Below are positions 51,762 through 60,992 of a DNA stretch of 64,000 bases, piece after piece; position 1 is the stretch's first letter; each line of letters starts with the position of its first letter. Source of the stretch: Chitinophagales bacterium (GTDB lineage: Bacteria; Bacteroidota; Bacteroidia; Chitinophagales; Saprospiraceae). The DNA lies in NCBI GenBank assembly GCA_013297745.1, contig JAAFIM010000002.1:1-64000 (forward strand), in the 5' to 3' direction. A program made the position numbers and the translations under genes. The notes beneath the pieces were generated by a model. The model did no database searches. It had not been told where the DNA came from and saw nothing but the letters and a program-made list of their open reading frames with translations.

Positions 51762-53486
51762 TTATTTAAAAAGCGCATCAAATTCATATCCGAAATTCCA
51801 GCGTTTCCTAGCAAAACTTACCAATTCTGTCGTTCTTGCGTTGATGCTTGTCCCATTCCATTTAGTTTCTCTCGCTAATTTTTTTTCAATAAACAAATTA
51901 GAATGCTCATAAATTTTTATTTTATTATGAAATTCTTTGTTTGATAACGCAGCGTTTTGAAAAGTCAAAGTAAGATTACCAAGTTTATGAACATTTTTGA
52001 GCGGGTCATTCTGTAATGGAGTTTGGGGGCTAATATGCTCAATCTGTAAAATGCCACTGTTCCAATCTCTTTCAAATTTCTCAAAGCTATAGTTTTGAAA
52101 TTCTGATTTTTCTATTTCGTGCAGATGCTGTTCGTACTCAAATAATAAATAAGCTATCGCAGGGTTATCTTGCCTTAAGTAGAAATCGTCAATTTCTAAA
52201 AACCCCACAAAATAAAATGAGCTAGCATATTTATTTTTTGGTAGTTCTGCAGTTATATCATAAATATTTTTTGTTTGGTAAAAAATACCAAAAGCTAATT
52301 TATGCAATTCTTTTTGTGCTGCAACTGGTTTATGGTTATTGATTTTGTAAACCATAAAAGAAAAAATTTCTAGGCACTTGAGAGCTTCAAATAATTCATT
52401 TTCGTCGTAACGCATAAATAAAGATATAAGCAAAGGTATAAAATTCGTTGGGTTACCTAACCAAATAATTTTTTGAACCAAAGTTTTCAGCTTTGCATTA
52501 GCAATATCTCCACGTTTTAATTTTGAATAAACAGCAGCAGCTTTCTTTAAAAAATTAACATAATCCAATAAATTTTTTATTGTTGTGTATTCACCTTTTT
52601 TGGGCAACAAATTTTTTTTAATTTCATAATGCACATCAGATTGATTTGTGCCGCTATAGACAAGATAAGAGTAGCGTAAGAAATCATTTTCTTGATTAAG
52701 ACTAGTAGCCTGCATTTTCATTAACTCTTCAAAAACAGCACCAAAACAACTGTTTATGTGTTCTGCTAATTTCGTTTTTTTAGTTTCGTCTGTCTCCAAA
52801 TGGCCAGACAGGTAAATTAGATAATTTTTTACTTTATCCATCTGGGTTAAAGGCAGACCGCGATTATTCATAGTTTCAAATACAACCCCCACTTCATTTT
52901 CGTTTGAAAGTGTATGAAAATTAACCTGAAACTTACTTGTTAGCGTTTCATAAAGCTCTTGTATTTGGTCTATTTGAAATTTTTCCAAAAATTTAGTAAT
53001 CTGTTTTTTAGCATCAGCTAAATTTTGTTGTGCTTTATTGCTACAATTATCAGGCAATTGATTAATCAAACCTTTTAGAATGTATTTTTTATAAAAATCA
53101 TTAGTTTGATTATTCAATTCCAATAAGGGAATTTCTTTAAACTCTATATTTTCGCGAATGCTTTTTATATCCTCTTGACTGCCTACCCCTCCCAAGTGGC
53201 GTAAACGATTGCAAAAGCAACTAATAAAAATAGAAAACGTGGTTAAGCGTTGTTGCCCATCAACCACATCAAAAACATCAAAAGTCTTAGGAAAAATCCT
53301 TTTTTGCCCTTTATTTACCACAGTTATAGCTCCTGTGTAATGAGCTTTAACATTGGCATCAGTCGCTTCTTCCAAATCTTCCAAAAAATCTTTAATTTGC
53401 TCGCGCTCCCAAGCATACCCACGCTGGTAATTGGGGACAGTAAAAATACCTTTATCAAAAAGGGCTTGTACATTTAATAAGTCCAT
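51762..53486 (-). CDS. GmrSD-like protein (DUF262 + HNH DUF1524)
   Basis: 574 residues. N-terminal DUF262 (ParB/Srx-like) begins FTVPNYQRGYAWEREQIKDFLEDL and has the conserved VVDGQQRLTT (residues ~74-83). The C-terminal DUF1524 HNH-type nuclease is marked by IEHISPQTP and HKLGNLTLTFQNAALSNKEF. This build is found in GmrSD type IV restriction enzymes that cut modified phage DNA using nucleotide hydrolysis. S and D parts are fused here. No methylase is nearby, consistent with type IV behaviour. Restriction activity is inferred. Confidence 0.88.
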   Translation of the reverse strand: MDLLNVQALFDKGIFTVPNYQRGYAWEREQIKDFLEDLEEATDANVKAHYTGAITVVNKGQKRIFPKTFDVFDVVDGQQRLTTFSIFISCFCNRLRHLGGVGSQEDIKSIRENIEFKEIPLLELNNQTNDFYKKYILKGLINQLPDNCSNKAQQNLADAKKQITKFLEKFQIDQIQELYETLTSKFQVNFHTLSNENEVGVVFETMNNRGLPLTQMDKVKNYLIYLSGHLETDETKKTKLAEHINSCFGAVFEELMKMQATSLNQENDFLRYSYLVYSGTNQSDVHYEIKKNLLPKKGEYTTIKNLLDYVNFLKKAAAVYSKLKRGDIANAKLKTLVQKIIWLGNPTNFIPLLISLFMRYDENELFEALKCLEIFSFMVYKINNHKPVAAQKELHKLAFGIFYQTKNIYDITAELPKNKYASSFYFVGFLEIDDFYLRQDNPAIAYLLFEYEQHLHEIEKSEFQNYSFEKFERDWNSGILQIEHISPQTPLQNDPLKNVHKLGNLTLTFQNAALSNKEFHNKIKIYEHSNLFIEKKLARETKWNGTSINARTTELVSFARKRWNFGYEFDALFK

Positions 53487-53537
53487 TTTTTAATTTATTG
53501 ATTTTTAACGATTTATACAAATAAATTATATCAACTC

Positions 53538-54014
53538 CTAATCGTGGTGATAAGGCAAATTGTTTAGAATAGCCAAAGCGCGGTACAATTGTTCAGCCCA
53601 AATCAACCTAACCAATTGATGCGAAAAAGTCAATTTTGACAAAGCCACTTTAGCATTGGCGCGCTCATAAATTTCTTCATCAAAACCAAAAGCCCCACCG
53701 ATAAGAAAAACAATTTTTTTGCCCTGTTGTTGTTGCCAAAAGTCTAATTTTTCGGCAAATTGGCGCGAAGTGAACTGTTGCCCGTTTTCATCCAACAAAA
53801 CCAATATGTCGTTTTTATCCAATTTTTTCAAAATGGCTTCAGCTTCTTTGCTTTTTAGCTGGCTTTCGCTCAAATTTTTGGCTTGTTTGACATCAGGGAT
53901 TATCTGCGCCGCATAAGAGGGCAAAAGCCGCTCGATTCGTTGGCTGTACATAGCTATTCCCTCCTCCAAATGTTCAAAAGCGGTTTCGCCTATAGCCCAA
54001 GTTTCTATTTTCAT
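53538..54014 (-). CDS. rlmH: 23S rRNA (pseudouridine-1915-N3)-methyltransferase
   Basis: 158 residues, normal length. SPOUT-class methyltransferase acting on helix 69 of 23S rRNA in assembled 70S ribosomes. The knot region holds VFLIGGAFGFDEEIY and the C-terminal block LSKLTFSHQLVRLIWAEQLYRALAI with HHD at the end. A TAATTTTG box (minus strand 54037-54044) lies 23 bases upstream, divergent from gmhA. Confidence 0.96.
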   Translation of the reverse strand: MKIETWAIGETAFEHLEEGIAMYSQRIERLLPSYAAQIIPDVKQAKNLSESQLKSKEAEAILKKLDKNDILVLLDENGQQFTSRQFAEKLDFWQQQQGKKIVFLIGGAFGFDEEIYERANAKVALSKLTFSHQLVRLIWAEQLYRALAILNNLPYHHD

Positions 54015-54036
54015 AATTATTTTCTGTAAAACGGCG

Positions 54037-54085
54037 CAAAATTAGCAAATAATTCTTATTTTGGGATAAAACGCGCGTATATTTG
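54037..54085. promoter_or_regulatory. Divergent -7 elements of rlmH and gmhA
   Basis: Minus strand TAATTTTG at 54037-54044 serves rlmH; plus strand TATATTTG at 54078-54085 serves gmhA, whose ATG is 22 bases on. The two transcripts overlap or abut. Confidence 0.55.
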
Positions 54086-54106
54086 CGCTAAAATTTTAAT
54101 TTTTAT

Positions 54107-54685
54107 ATGAACACACAGGAAAAAATCGCTGAAGTGATAGCCGAAAGTATAGCGGTAAAAACCAAACTATTAGCTGATAATCAATTACTTAACAAGTTGG
54201 AAAATTTAGCTTTGCTTTGCGCTGAAGCGTTCAAAAATGGGCATAAAGTTTTTTTCGCTGGCAATGGAGGTAGCGCGGCGGACGCACAACATTTGGCTGC
54301 TGAGTGGTCGGGGCGTTTTTACAAAAACAGAAAAGCCTTATTTGCTGAAGCTTTGCATTGCAACGGCAGCTATTTGACCGCTGTGGGCAACGATTACGGT
54401 TTTGGGGAAATTTACGCGCGTTTGGTGGAAGGTTGGCTGCAAAAAGGGGATATTTTAATCCTAATTTCTACCTCTGGCAACTCGGAAAATATACTAAAAG
54501 CGGCTAAACAAGCCCAAACTCAATCCATTTTTTGCGTGGCTTGGACGGGCGAAACGGGCGGCGAGTTGAAAAATCATTGCGATATGTTGCTTAATATGCC
54601 CAGCCGCAACACGCCCCGAATACAAGAAGCGCATATTTTAATCGGGCATATTTTATGCGAATTGGTGGAAAATTTGCTTTTTTAA
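54107..54685 (+). CDS. gmhA: Sedoheptulose-7-phosphate isomerase-type SIS protein
   Basis: 192 residues, SIS domain. The phosphate-binding block AGNGGSAADAQHLAAEWSGRF and the later STSGNSENILKAAK are those of GmhA, which makes heptose precursors for lipopolysaccharide core or S-layer glycans. Final residues (RIQEAHILIGHILCELVE) hold the His and Glu for catalysis. It precedes a FemAB/GNAT-type gene by 22 bases. Other heptose genes (hldE, gmhB) are not in the window; some SIS relatives (DiaA) look alike, but the catalytic residues favour GmhA. Confidence 0.9.
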   Translation: MNTQEKIAEVIAESIAVKTKLLADNQLLNKLENLALLCAEAFKNGHKVFFAGNGGSAADAQHLAAEWSGRFYKNRKALFAEALHCNGSYLTAVGNDYGFGEIYARLVEGWLQKGDILILISTSGNSENILKAAKQAQTQSIFCVAWTGETGGELKNHCDMLLNMPSRNTPRIQEAHILIGHILCELVENLLF

Positions 54686-54707
54686 ACCCTACTTTTTTAG
54701 CCTTAAT

Positions 54708-55682
54708 ATGTTGAAAATCAGCTTATATCAACCCAAAGATAAAGATGCTTGGGATAGTTTTGTAATAACTGCTAAAAATGGGACTTTTTTGCACCAGCGC
54801 AATTTTATGGATTATCACGCGCACAAGTTTGAGGATTTTTCGCTAATAATTCGGAACGAAAAAGAGCAAGTTTTAGCAATTTTGCCCGCCAATCGGGTAG
54901 AAAATCAAATTTATTCGCACGCTGGGCTTACTTATGGGGGATTATTATTGCAAAAAGGGGAAAAATTGGCGAATATAATTTTGTATTGGCAACAATTACT
55001 TAGTTTTTTGGCTGAAAATGGGAAAGAAACCTTATTTTATAAAACTGTACCTTTTCATTATCACCAAGAATTGAGTTTGGAAGAACAGTATATTTTTTTC
55101 CTACTACAGGCGGAAATTTATCGCACAGATACAAGTTTTGTTATTGATAATCAACAATTTAGCGAGTTTAACTACAGAAGGCAGCGTTCTATTAAAAAAG
55201 CGTTGAAACAACAACCGACTATAGCTGAAGGTGATTTTGGTTTGTATTGGGAAAAAATTTTAGTGCCTAATTTGCAGGCGCGGTTTGGGGTAAATCCCGT
55301 GCATAGTTTGGAAGAGATATTATTGTTGAAAAGCAGATTTCCAACCTCTATTTTTCAATATAACCTATTTTTAAACCAACAGATTGCGGCGGGTGTAACG
55401 ATTTTCAAAACGGCGACTACAGCCCACGCGCAGTATATTTCCACCAACGAACTGGGAAAAGCTACGGGCGCGGTTGATTATTTATTCGATTTTTTGATAA
55501 AAACAGCCTTTAAAGATATGCGTTATTTCAGTTTTGGGATAGCCAACGAAGCGCAAGGGAAAAAAATGAACTGGGGTTTGGCAGAATGGAAAGAAAGTTT
55601 TAGCCCGCAAGTTTTCCCCCAGCATTTTTATAAAATTGATACCCAAAAAGCGCATTTATTAACAACAACGCTAAACGTATAA
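54708..55682 (+). CDS. FemAB/GNAT-like acyltransferase
   Basis: 324 residues, no signal peptide. The pattern LYQPKDKDAWDSFVITAKNGTFLHQRNFMDYH, an ILPANRVENQIYSHAGLTYGGLLL block and the C-terminal YNLFLNQQIAAGVTIFKTATTAHAQYIS, GAVDYLFDFLIKTAF fit the peptidyltransferase-like GNAT_6/FemAB group. Members add amino acids or acyl groups to peptidoglycan or polysaccharide precursors. The neighbour gmhA suggests a surface glycan role, but the substrate is unknown. Confidence 0.83.
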   Translation: MLKISLYQPKDKDAWDSFVITAKNGTFLHQRNFMDYHAHKFEDFSLIIRNEKEQVLAILPANRVENQIYSHAGLTYGGLLLQKGEKLANIILYWQQLLSFLAENGKETLFYKTVPFHYHQELSLEEQYIFFLLQAEIYRTDTSFVIDNQQFSEFNYRRQRSIKKALKQQPTIAEGDFGLYWEKILVPNLQARFGVNPVHSLEEILLLKSRFPTSIFQYNLFLNQQIAAGVTIFKTATTAHAQYISTNELGKATGAVDYLFDFLIKTAFKDMRYFSFGIANEAQGKKMNWGLAEWKESFSPQVFPQHFYKIDTQKAHLLTTTLNV

Positions 55683-55686
55683 AATA

Positions 55687-55725
55687 AAAAAAACCTGTCC
55701 AGCAGCAGCCGAACAGGTTTTTTAT
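55687..55725. terminator. Bidirectional terminator between FemAB-like and OMP genes
   Basis: AAACCTGT ... ACAGGTTT stem around a 16-base loop, A-run before and T-run after. Genes converge on it. Confidence 0.8.
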
Positions 55726-55745
55726 TTTGTATAAAAAGAGGTTGA

Positions 55746-56633
55746 TTAGAATACAACCCCAACACGCAAAGCTATACCTTGGAATGCAGAGCGAGGATTT
55801 TTTTCTGTAAAGCGTTGGCTTTGATTAGTTTGCAACGGGTCATACAATTGCACTTTTCTATTCATATCAAACACAGCCGTACTATAATAAATACCACCGA
55901 TTAATCGGATACCACCTTCAGAATTAGGCGACCATTCTACCCCAGCACCCACACCAGCAGCCAATTGTAAAGGATTGATGTCAGCCAATATGTTTTCGCC
56001 TTTTACTGCGCCATCTGTAGACATAAAACGAGAGCGATTGGTGCTATCAGCAGTAGCTGAAGGAATACCAGAAGCGGGCGCGTTGATTGTACCGCGAGCA
56101 GATACAGGGATTAAAATATCAATAGTAGGCAAATGGAAAAAAGCGCGGATATAAGATTGACCAAATTCAGCGGTGGTGATTTTAAACCCAGCAGAAATTG
56201 GCACATAATTAACCGAGTATTTTACGGTAGTACCAGCACCAAAAGCGTAAGCAGTATCTGTGTTGGAATAACCGGGACGCGCACCACCTACAGTTGTATA
56301 AGAGCTTTTATCTAAATCAGATTTAAGCAACACTTGCCCCCCATCTCTAAAATTAAGTTTGCCGCCTGCACCAGCCATAAATCCAACCCCAAAAGTGAGC
56401 GCATAAGTACCCTTTTCTTTATCTTCGCCAGCACCATTTTCGCCAAAGTACAAATCGCCTTGCATACCAAAACGGAAAGCAAAATTAGAACCATCTCTAA
56501 GCACCGCTTTGTCATTGCTACCCATAAAAGTAACGGTAGGGTCAAGATGTACCCCAAATTTAAACTTACTTTGTGCTTGCGCTGTAGTCAATGCAGCCGC
56601 TATAGCAGTAATCGTCAAAAAATTACGAATCAT
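55746..56633 (-). CDS. Outer-membrane beta-barrel protein
   Basis: 295 residues with a signal peptide (MIRNFLTITAIAAALTTAQAQ). The mature chain alternates hydrophobic and polar residues in strands such as KFKFGVHLDPTVTFMG, YALTFGVGFMAGAGGKL, AFHLP-like stretches and GIRLIGGIYYSTAVFDM, and ends GIALRVGVVF with C-terminal Phe, the usual barrel-assembly signal. About 10-12 strands fit the length. A TACTTTTG box lies at 56693-56700 (minus). Ligand unknown. Confidence 0.87.
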   Translation of the reverse strand: MIRNFLTITAIAAALTTAQAQSKFKFGVHLDPTVTFMGSNDKAVLRDGSNFAFRFGMQGDLYFGENGAGEDKEKGTYALTFGVGFMAGAGGKLNFRDGGQVLLKSDLDKSSYTTVGGARPGYSNTDTAYAFGAGTTVKYSVNYVPISAGFKITTAEFGQSYIRAFFHLPTIDILIPVSARGTINAPASGIPSATADSTNRSRFMSTDGAVKGENILADINPLQLAAGVGAGVEWSPNSEGGIRLIGGIYYSTAVFDMNRKVQLYDPLQTNQSQRFTEKNPRSAFQGIALRVGVVF

Positions 56634-56692
56634 AGAATTTGTTTTGTTTGTTGTTTTATAAAAAATTTGTAATAAATCCCAAAAAAATTGTG

Positions 56693-56700
56693 CAAAAGTA
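56693..56700 (-). promoter_or_regulatory. -7 element of the outer-membrane protein gene
   Basis: Minus strand TACTTTTG, 60 bases before the ATG at 56633. Confidence 0.5.
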
Positions 56701-56705
56701 GCAAT

Positions 56706-58463
56706 TTATTTATAATAAATCATTTTTCGGTTCAAAATTTTCGCCAACTGTCCATTTTCTTCCAGCTCTTGTTTTTCCCAATTGCCTTTTTTATCGTAGC
56801 GGTAGGTTATTTTCACCGTTTTTTCAATCTCATTGCTGGGTGTGCGGAAAATTTGGCTTATGCAGTTGCCTTTTTTGTCGTATTCCAACAAACGCCTAAC
56901 GGTAAGTTTCTCCCCTTTTTGCACTTCAGTTTTCAACTCTTGCCCGTTTTTGTGGTATAAAATTCGCTTCAAACTACTCGGTTTATTCTCTGTATAAGTT
57001 TGAATTTCAACCTTTTGCAAATTGCCTTTTTTATCAAAAAACTTTTGGCTGCGGCTGCTGGTGTCTCCATTAACCTTGAGTGCGTAAATAAACGGTGTTT
57101 TGCTTTTTGGGGTTGGGTAAAGGTAAAAATTGCGGCTTTTTTCCAACGTTTTGGTTTCTAAGTTGAGATATTCGCTAATCTCCTCTTTTAGGTTGTTTTT
57201 GTCGTCATAACTGAATTGGGTAGAAACCACCAACTGCTTATTTTCGCCCTTTTGGCAAGCTGCAAGTGATTGATTATTAGGGTATAAATACGTTTCGGTG
57301 CTGATTAGTTGCTGTTTTTCGTTGTAGTAATAATCCATCTGGCGCAAAGTCTGTAAAGTAGGCTGCCACAACAATTTTTTAACCATTTTGCCGTTTGGGT
57401 TCAACTCTTCACTTTCATAAGCTGCCACATATTGCGCTATAGTTTGTTTTTCACCAATTAGTTGATTTTTTTCGTTATAAACAAGCGTTTTGCGTTTTAG
57501 TTCATTGCCCAAAGTATCCAAAAAGCGCAAAGTAGTCAGTTGATTTTTTTCGTTATAATCCCAATGTTGCACGCTAATTTCCTGCCCTAATTCATCGTAA
57601 GTCAACAACTCAATCAGTTGGTTTTGAGCATTATACGAAAATTTTTCTTTTTTAAACAATCTATCAAATTGCTGACTATTGCCAACTTTTTGCAGATAGA
57701 ATTTGCTCAACAACTGCCCTTTTTCGTTATACACTAAACTATCTTTATTTTGAGCCACCAAACGGCTGTCATAAGTCCAAATTGTGGAAATACTATCCAA
57801 TCCATACTCAAAAGTCTGCTTACGGCTCATTTCGCCATTATCATATTCAAAAATAGCGGTCAAAATTTTGTCATCTTTATACTCCCAAAACGTTTTTTGC
57901 TCGCGATTGCCATTTTTGGGCTGCTGATAAATCAACGCGACGGGATTATTTAGGCTGTCATATTCATAAGCCCAAACCTCCGTAGCTTGGTTGTCTTGAT
58001 TCAAAATTTCTTTTTTGGCGACTAAATTTTTCGGATTATATTGGTAAGTTTCTTTTTTCCAAAATAAGCCATTTTCATAATAAAAATCTACCGCTGCCAA
58101 TTGATTGTTGGCGTTATAGCTAAATTTAGCATCAAAACTTTGCTCGTTTCTAAATATATTTTCTCGCGTTTCTACCATTTTGCATAATCTGGCGGAGTCC
58201 AATTTTTCCAAAAAAAATTGAGTTTGCAACCATTCTCCTTTATAATTAAGCGCAGCGATTTGCTTGAGGTGAGATTTAGGGTCTAAAGTATAAATTTTGT
58301 CCCAAAAACCCCATTCCGTATTGGGTTGGATTAGATTAGTTTCATTTTCAAACACAAAATGCACGCCTTTTTTCCATTCTGACGTATTGGATTGAGCAAA
58401 CAAAACCCCTGTAGATAAACAAACAACAAACAAAAAGGGATAAAATGGGTTATAAATGGGCAT
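56706..58463 (-). CDS. Secreted protein with YD/RHS-like repeats
   Basis: 585 residues with a signal peptide (PFLFVVCLSTGVLFAQ). Most of the chain consists of about 20-residue units of the kind 'Y(N/D)EKNQL...(K)..(Y)': examples are FSYNANNQLAAVDFYY, YNEKGQLLSKFYL, WDYNEKNQLTTLRFL and YNEKQQLISTETYL. These resemble RHS/YD or MORN-like repeat strands and suggest an elongated beta structure outside the cell. No catalytic or sorting domain is visible. It converges on neither neighbour and has an unclear role. Confidence 0.85.
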   Translation of the reverse strand: MPIYNPFYPFLFVVCLSTGVLFAQSNTSEWKKGVHFVFENETNLIQPNTEWGFWDKIYTLDPKSHLKQIAALNYKGEWLQTQFFLEKLDSARLCKMVETRENIFRNEQSFDAKFSYNANNQLAAVDFYYENGLFWKKETYQYNPKNLVAKKEILNQDNQATEVWAYEYDSLNNPVALIYQQPKNGNREQKTFWEYKDDKILTAIFEYDNGEMSRKQTFEYGLDSISTIWTYDSRLVAQNKDSLVYNEKGQLLSKFYLQKVGNSQQFDRLFKKEKFSYNAQNQLIELLTYDELGQEISVQHWDYNEKNQLTTLRFLDTLGNELKRKTLVYNEKNQLIGEKQTIAQYVAAYESEELNPNGKMVKKLLWQPTLQTLRQMDYYYNEKQQLISTETYLYPNNQSLAACQKGENKQLVVSTQFSYDDKNNLKEEISEYLNLETKTLEKSRNFYLYPTPKSKTPFIYALKVNGDTSSRSQKFFDKKGNLQKVEIQTYTENKPSSLKRILYHKNGQELKTEVQKGEKLTVRRLLEYDKKGNCISQIFRTPSNEIEKTVKITYRYDKKGNWEKQELEENGQLAKILNRKMIYYK

Positions 58464-58563
58464 ATTAAAACTTAATAAAAAAGTTAAGCGGTTATTTTTT
58501 GGCTAAAAACAGCGCAATAGTACAAACATTTTCACAGTAAATATATTTTAAAATCATTTTTTT

Positions 58564-59640
58564 ATGTCTAAACTATTCAAAAACATTTTTATCTGCTCTG
58601 CTTTGGTATGGTTGAGCCTTTGTATGTGGGCTTGCAGCGAACAAGAACAAAAATTTATCCCCGATGTTAGCCAAATTCCAGCCCCCAAAGTCAATTTTAT
58701 GCGTTTGGAACAAAGTTTAAAGCAATTGGATAGCAACCAAATCGCGGCAAGTTGGGCAAAAGTGCAAGCTGACGAGCCAAAAATTGCGCATATTTTTACA
58801 AATTATATCATCGCCAACAGCCAAGTGGCCGATTCTATGCTCAATTTGCGCGCTTTTATCACATTCAAAGAAACCCGCGAGTTGATAGATTCTATACAGC
58901 TTTTGTACCCAGATATGCGCGAGAATGAAGCAGCTACGAGCCGAATGTTGCAGTTCAAAAGCTATTATTTGCCCCAAGACACGGTCAAATACGAACATTT
59001 TTTCACCTATCTTTCCCTTTACGCTTATGGCGGGTTTGTGTATGAGGACGTTATCGGCGTGGGTTTAGATTTTTATTTGGGTGAAAACCATCCTTATTAT
59101 CTAACTATAGAAAATTTGCGCCACGCTTACGTCCGCCGCCGTTTGGACAAAAAACACATTCAAGCCTCTATTGGTCAGGCCGTAGCCAACGATATTGTGC
59201 AAAGATATACCCAAGTAGCGGGGGGGAAATTGATAGACCAGATGATTTACAACGGGAAAGTGTTTCTACTGATGGATTTGCTCCAACCCGAACTACACGA
59301 TTCGCTAAAGTATAATTTTGGCAGCACACAGTTAGAGTATTGCCTCAAAGGCGAGGAGCAATTATACGATTTTTTGGTTAAAGAGAAGGTTTTGTACAGC
59401 GACCGCCAAAACGATTACCGCCGCTACATCACCGAAAGCGCGTTTAATCCAGAAATCAACTTATACAACCAATCCGCCAACTGGCTCGGTATGCAAATCG
59501 TAAGCCAATACATAGAACGCCAGCGCAAAAAGTCTAATTTGCCCCGCAATTCTCAAAATGATAGCCAATTGTTAATCAAGGCTTTGCAACAAACCAACCC
59601 GCAAGAGTTTCTTAAAAATTATAAACCTACCCGCCGATAA
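58564..59640 (+). CDS. gldB: Gliding motility lipoprotein GldB-like
   Basis: 358 residues. The signal peptide leads to a Cys at residue 24 (MWAC), the likely lipid anchor. The family blocks are present: FTYLSLYAYGGFVYEDVIGVGLDFYLGENHPYY in parts, VGLDFYLG, QMIYNGKVFLLMDLLQPEL, and LYSDRQNDYRRYITESAFNPE near the C-terminus. GldB is needed for gliding in Flavobacterium and its family is broader than motile strains. Together with two sorting-domain proteins it supports a type IX/gliding system elsewhere in the genome. The stop overlaps the next start by one base (TAATG). Confidence 0.92.
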   Translation: MSKLFKNIFICSALVWLSLCMWACSEQEQKFIPDVSQIPAPKVNFMRLEQSLKQLDSNQIAASWAKVQADEPKIAHIFTNYIIANSQVADSMLNLRAFITFKETRELIDSIQLLYPDMRENEAATSRMLQFKSYYLPQDTVKYEHFFTYLSLYAYGGFVYEDVIGVGLDFYLGENHPYYLTIENLRHAYVRRRLDKKHIQASIGQAVANDIVQRYTQVAGGKLIDQMIYNGKVFLLMDLLQPELHDSLKYNFGSTQLEYCLKGEEQLYDFLVKEKVLYSDRQNDYRRYITESAFNPEINLYNQSANWLGMQIVSQYIERQRKKSNLPRNSQNDSQLLIKALQQTNPQEFLKNYKPTRR

Positions 59641-60992
59641 TGTTTCAATCTAAAAATCCCCACACGGGACACGATTTAGCCAATTTTGCAATTCACAATC
59701 CCCACGAAATCAACGAATTATTACAAAAAAACCAACAGGGTTTCAACACTTGGCGACAGCTCAGTTTTGCCCAACGCGGGCAGGTTTTGGCTGGGGTAAA
59801 AACCGAATTATTGGCTAAAAAAGCCGAATTTGCTCAACTTATCACCGCAGAAATGGGCAAACCTATAACCCAATCTGTAGCAGAAATAGAAAAATGCGCC
59901 ACAGTTTTAGATTTTTATACCCACAACGCAGCCGATATTTTAAAACCTAAACCGTTGAAATACAACGACTTGCGCGCTAAAATTTTATACCAACCTTTGG
60001 GGCAAATTTTACTGATTATGCCCTGGAACTTTCCTTTTTGGCAAGTATTCCGTTTCGCAGCAGCCGCGCTTATGGCGGGCAATACGGTTGTGTTGAAACA
60101 CGCGCCCAACACCCAACTTTGCGCCGAAGCTATAGAAAAACTGTTTGCAGCAGCTTTTGAGAAAACAATTTTTGTAAATATACGGGTTGAAAATCAATCA
60201 GTTGAGCAGTTGATAGCTTCAGATTTCGTAAAAGGCGTTTCTATCACAGGCAGCAACCGCGCGGGCGCAGCTGTAGCCCAAAATGCGGGAAAAGTGTTGA
60301 AAAAATCCGTTTTGGAGTTGGGGGGAAACGATGCAGCTTTAATTTTTGCCGATGCGGACATCAATCGCGCTGTAGAAACGGTGTTGTGGTCGCGCTTACA
60401 AAATTCAGGGCAAACTTGCATAGCCACTAAGCGAATTTTGGTTCAAAAGGACATTTTCAACGATTTTTTATCCAAAAGCATAGATTTTATAAAAGCCCAA
60501 ACCGTAGGCAATCCTTTAGATTTGAATACAAAAATTAGCTGTTTGGCTCGGCGCGATTTGGCAGAAAATGCTAATAATCAATTAACTATAAGCCAAAAAA
60601 TGGGCGCGGAGGTTGTGTATCAGGGGATTGAGTTGAAGCATCATAATTTTTTCCCACCCACTTTATTAACCAACGTAAATTTCAACTCTCCCCTATTCAA
60701 TGAGGAAATTTTTGCCCCGATGGCGGGAATTTATACCTTTGAGACGGAACAAGAAGCGTTGGCTATAGCTAATAATTCTATCTACGGATTGGGCGCGAGC
60801 GTTTGGACTGCCGATTTTGAAAAAGGCGAATATGTAGCCGAACGGTTGGAAGTGGGCGCAGTAGCCATCAATCAGCTGCTCAAATCCGACGCAAGGCTGC
60901 CTTTTGGGGGAACGAAACAGTCTGGTTTTGGGCGCGAATTGGGCGAAGAGGGGATTAAAGAGTTTGTCAATATCAAAACGGTTAGCTTTTAG
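59640..60992 (+). CDS. NAD(P)-dependent aldehyde dehydrogenase (GabD/Sad-like)
   Basis: 450 residues, typical for the short succinate-semialdehyde dehydrogenase group. Cofactor blocks MPWNFPFWQVFRFAAAALMAGN and TGSNRAGAAVAQNAGK are intact. The general base Glu is in LELGGNDA and the nucleophile Cys in NSGQTCIATKR. The C-terminus contains PFGGTKQSGFGRELG. Substrate is likely succinate semialdehyde or a related aldehyde by family. The ATG shares one base with the gldB stop, so translation is coupled; no shared role is known. The converging flavoprotein gene overlaps its end by 11 bases. Confidence 0.95.
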   Translation: MFQSKNPHTGHDLANFAIHNPHEINELLQKNQQGFNTWRQLSFAQRGQVLAGVKTELLAKKAEFAQLITAEMGKPITQSVAEIEKCATVLDFYTHNAADILKPKPLKYNDLRAKILYQPLGQILLIMPWNFPFWQVFRFAAAALMAGNTVVLKHAPNTQLCAEAIEKLFAAAFEKTIFVNIRVENQSVEQLIASDFVKGVSITGSNRAGAAVAQNAGKVLKKSVLELGGNDAALIFADADINRAVETVLWSRLQNSGQTCIATKRILVQKDIFNDFLSKSIDFIKAQTVGNPLDLNTKISCLARRDLAENANNQLTISQKMGAEVVYQGIELKHHNFFPPTLLTNVNFNSPLFNEEIFAPMAGIYTFETEQEALAIANNSIYGLGASVWTADFEKGEYVAERLEVGAVAINQLLKSDARLPFGGTKQSGFGRELGEEGIKEFVNIKTVSF

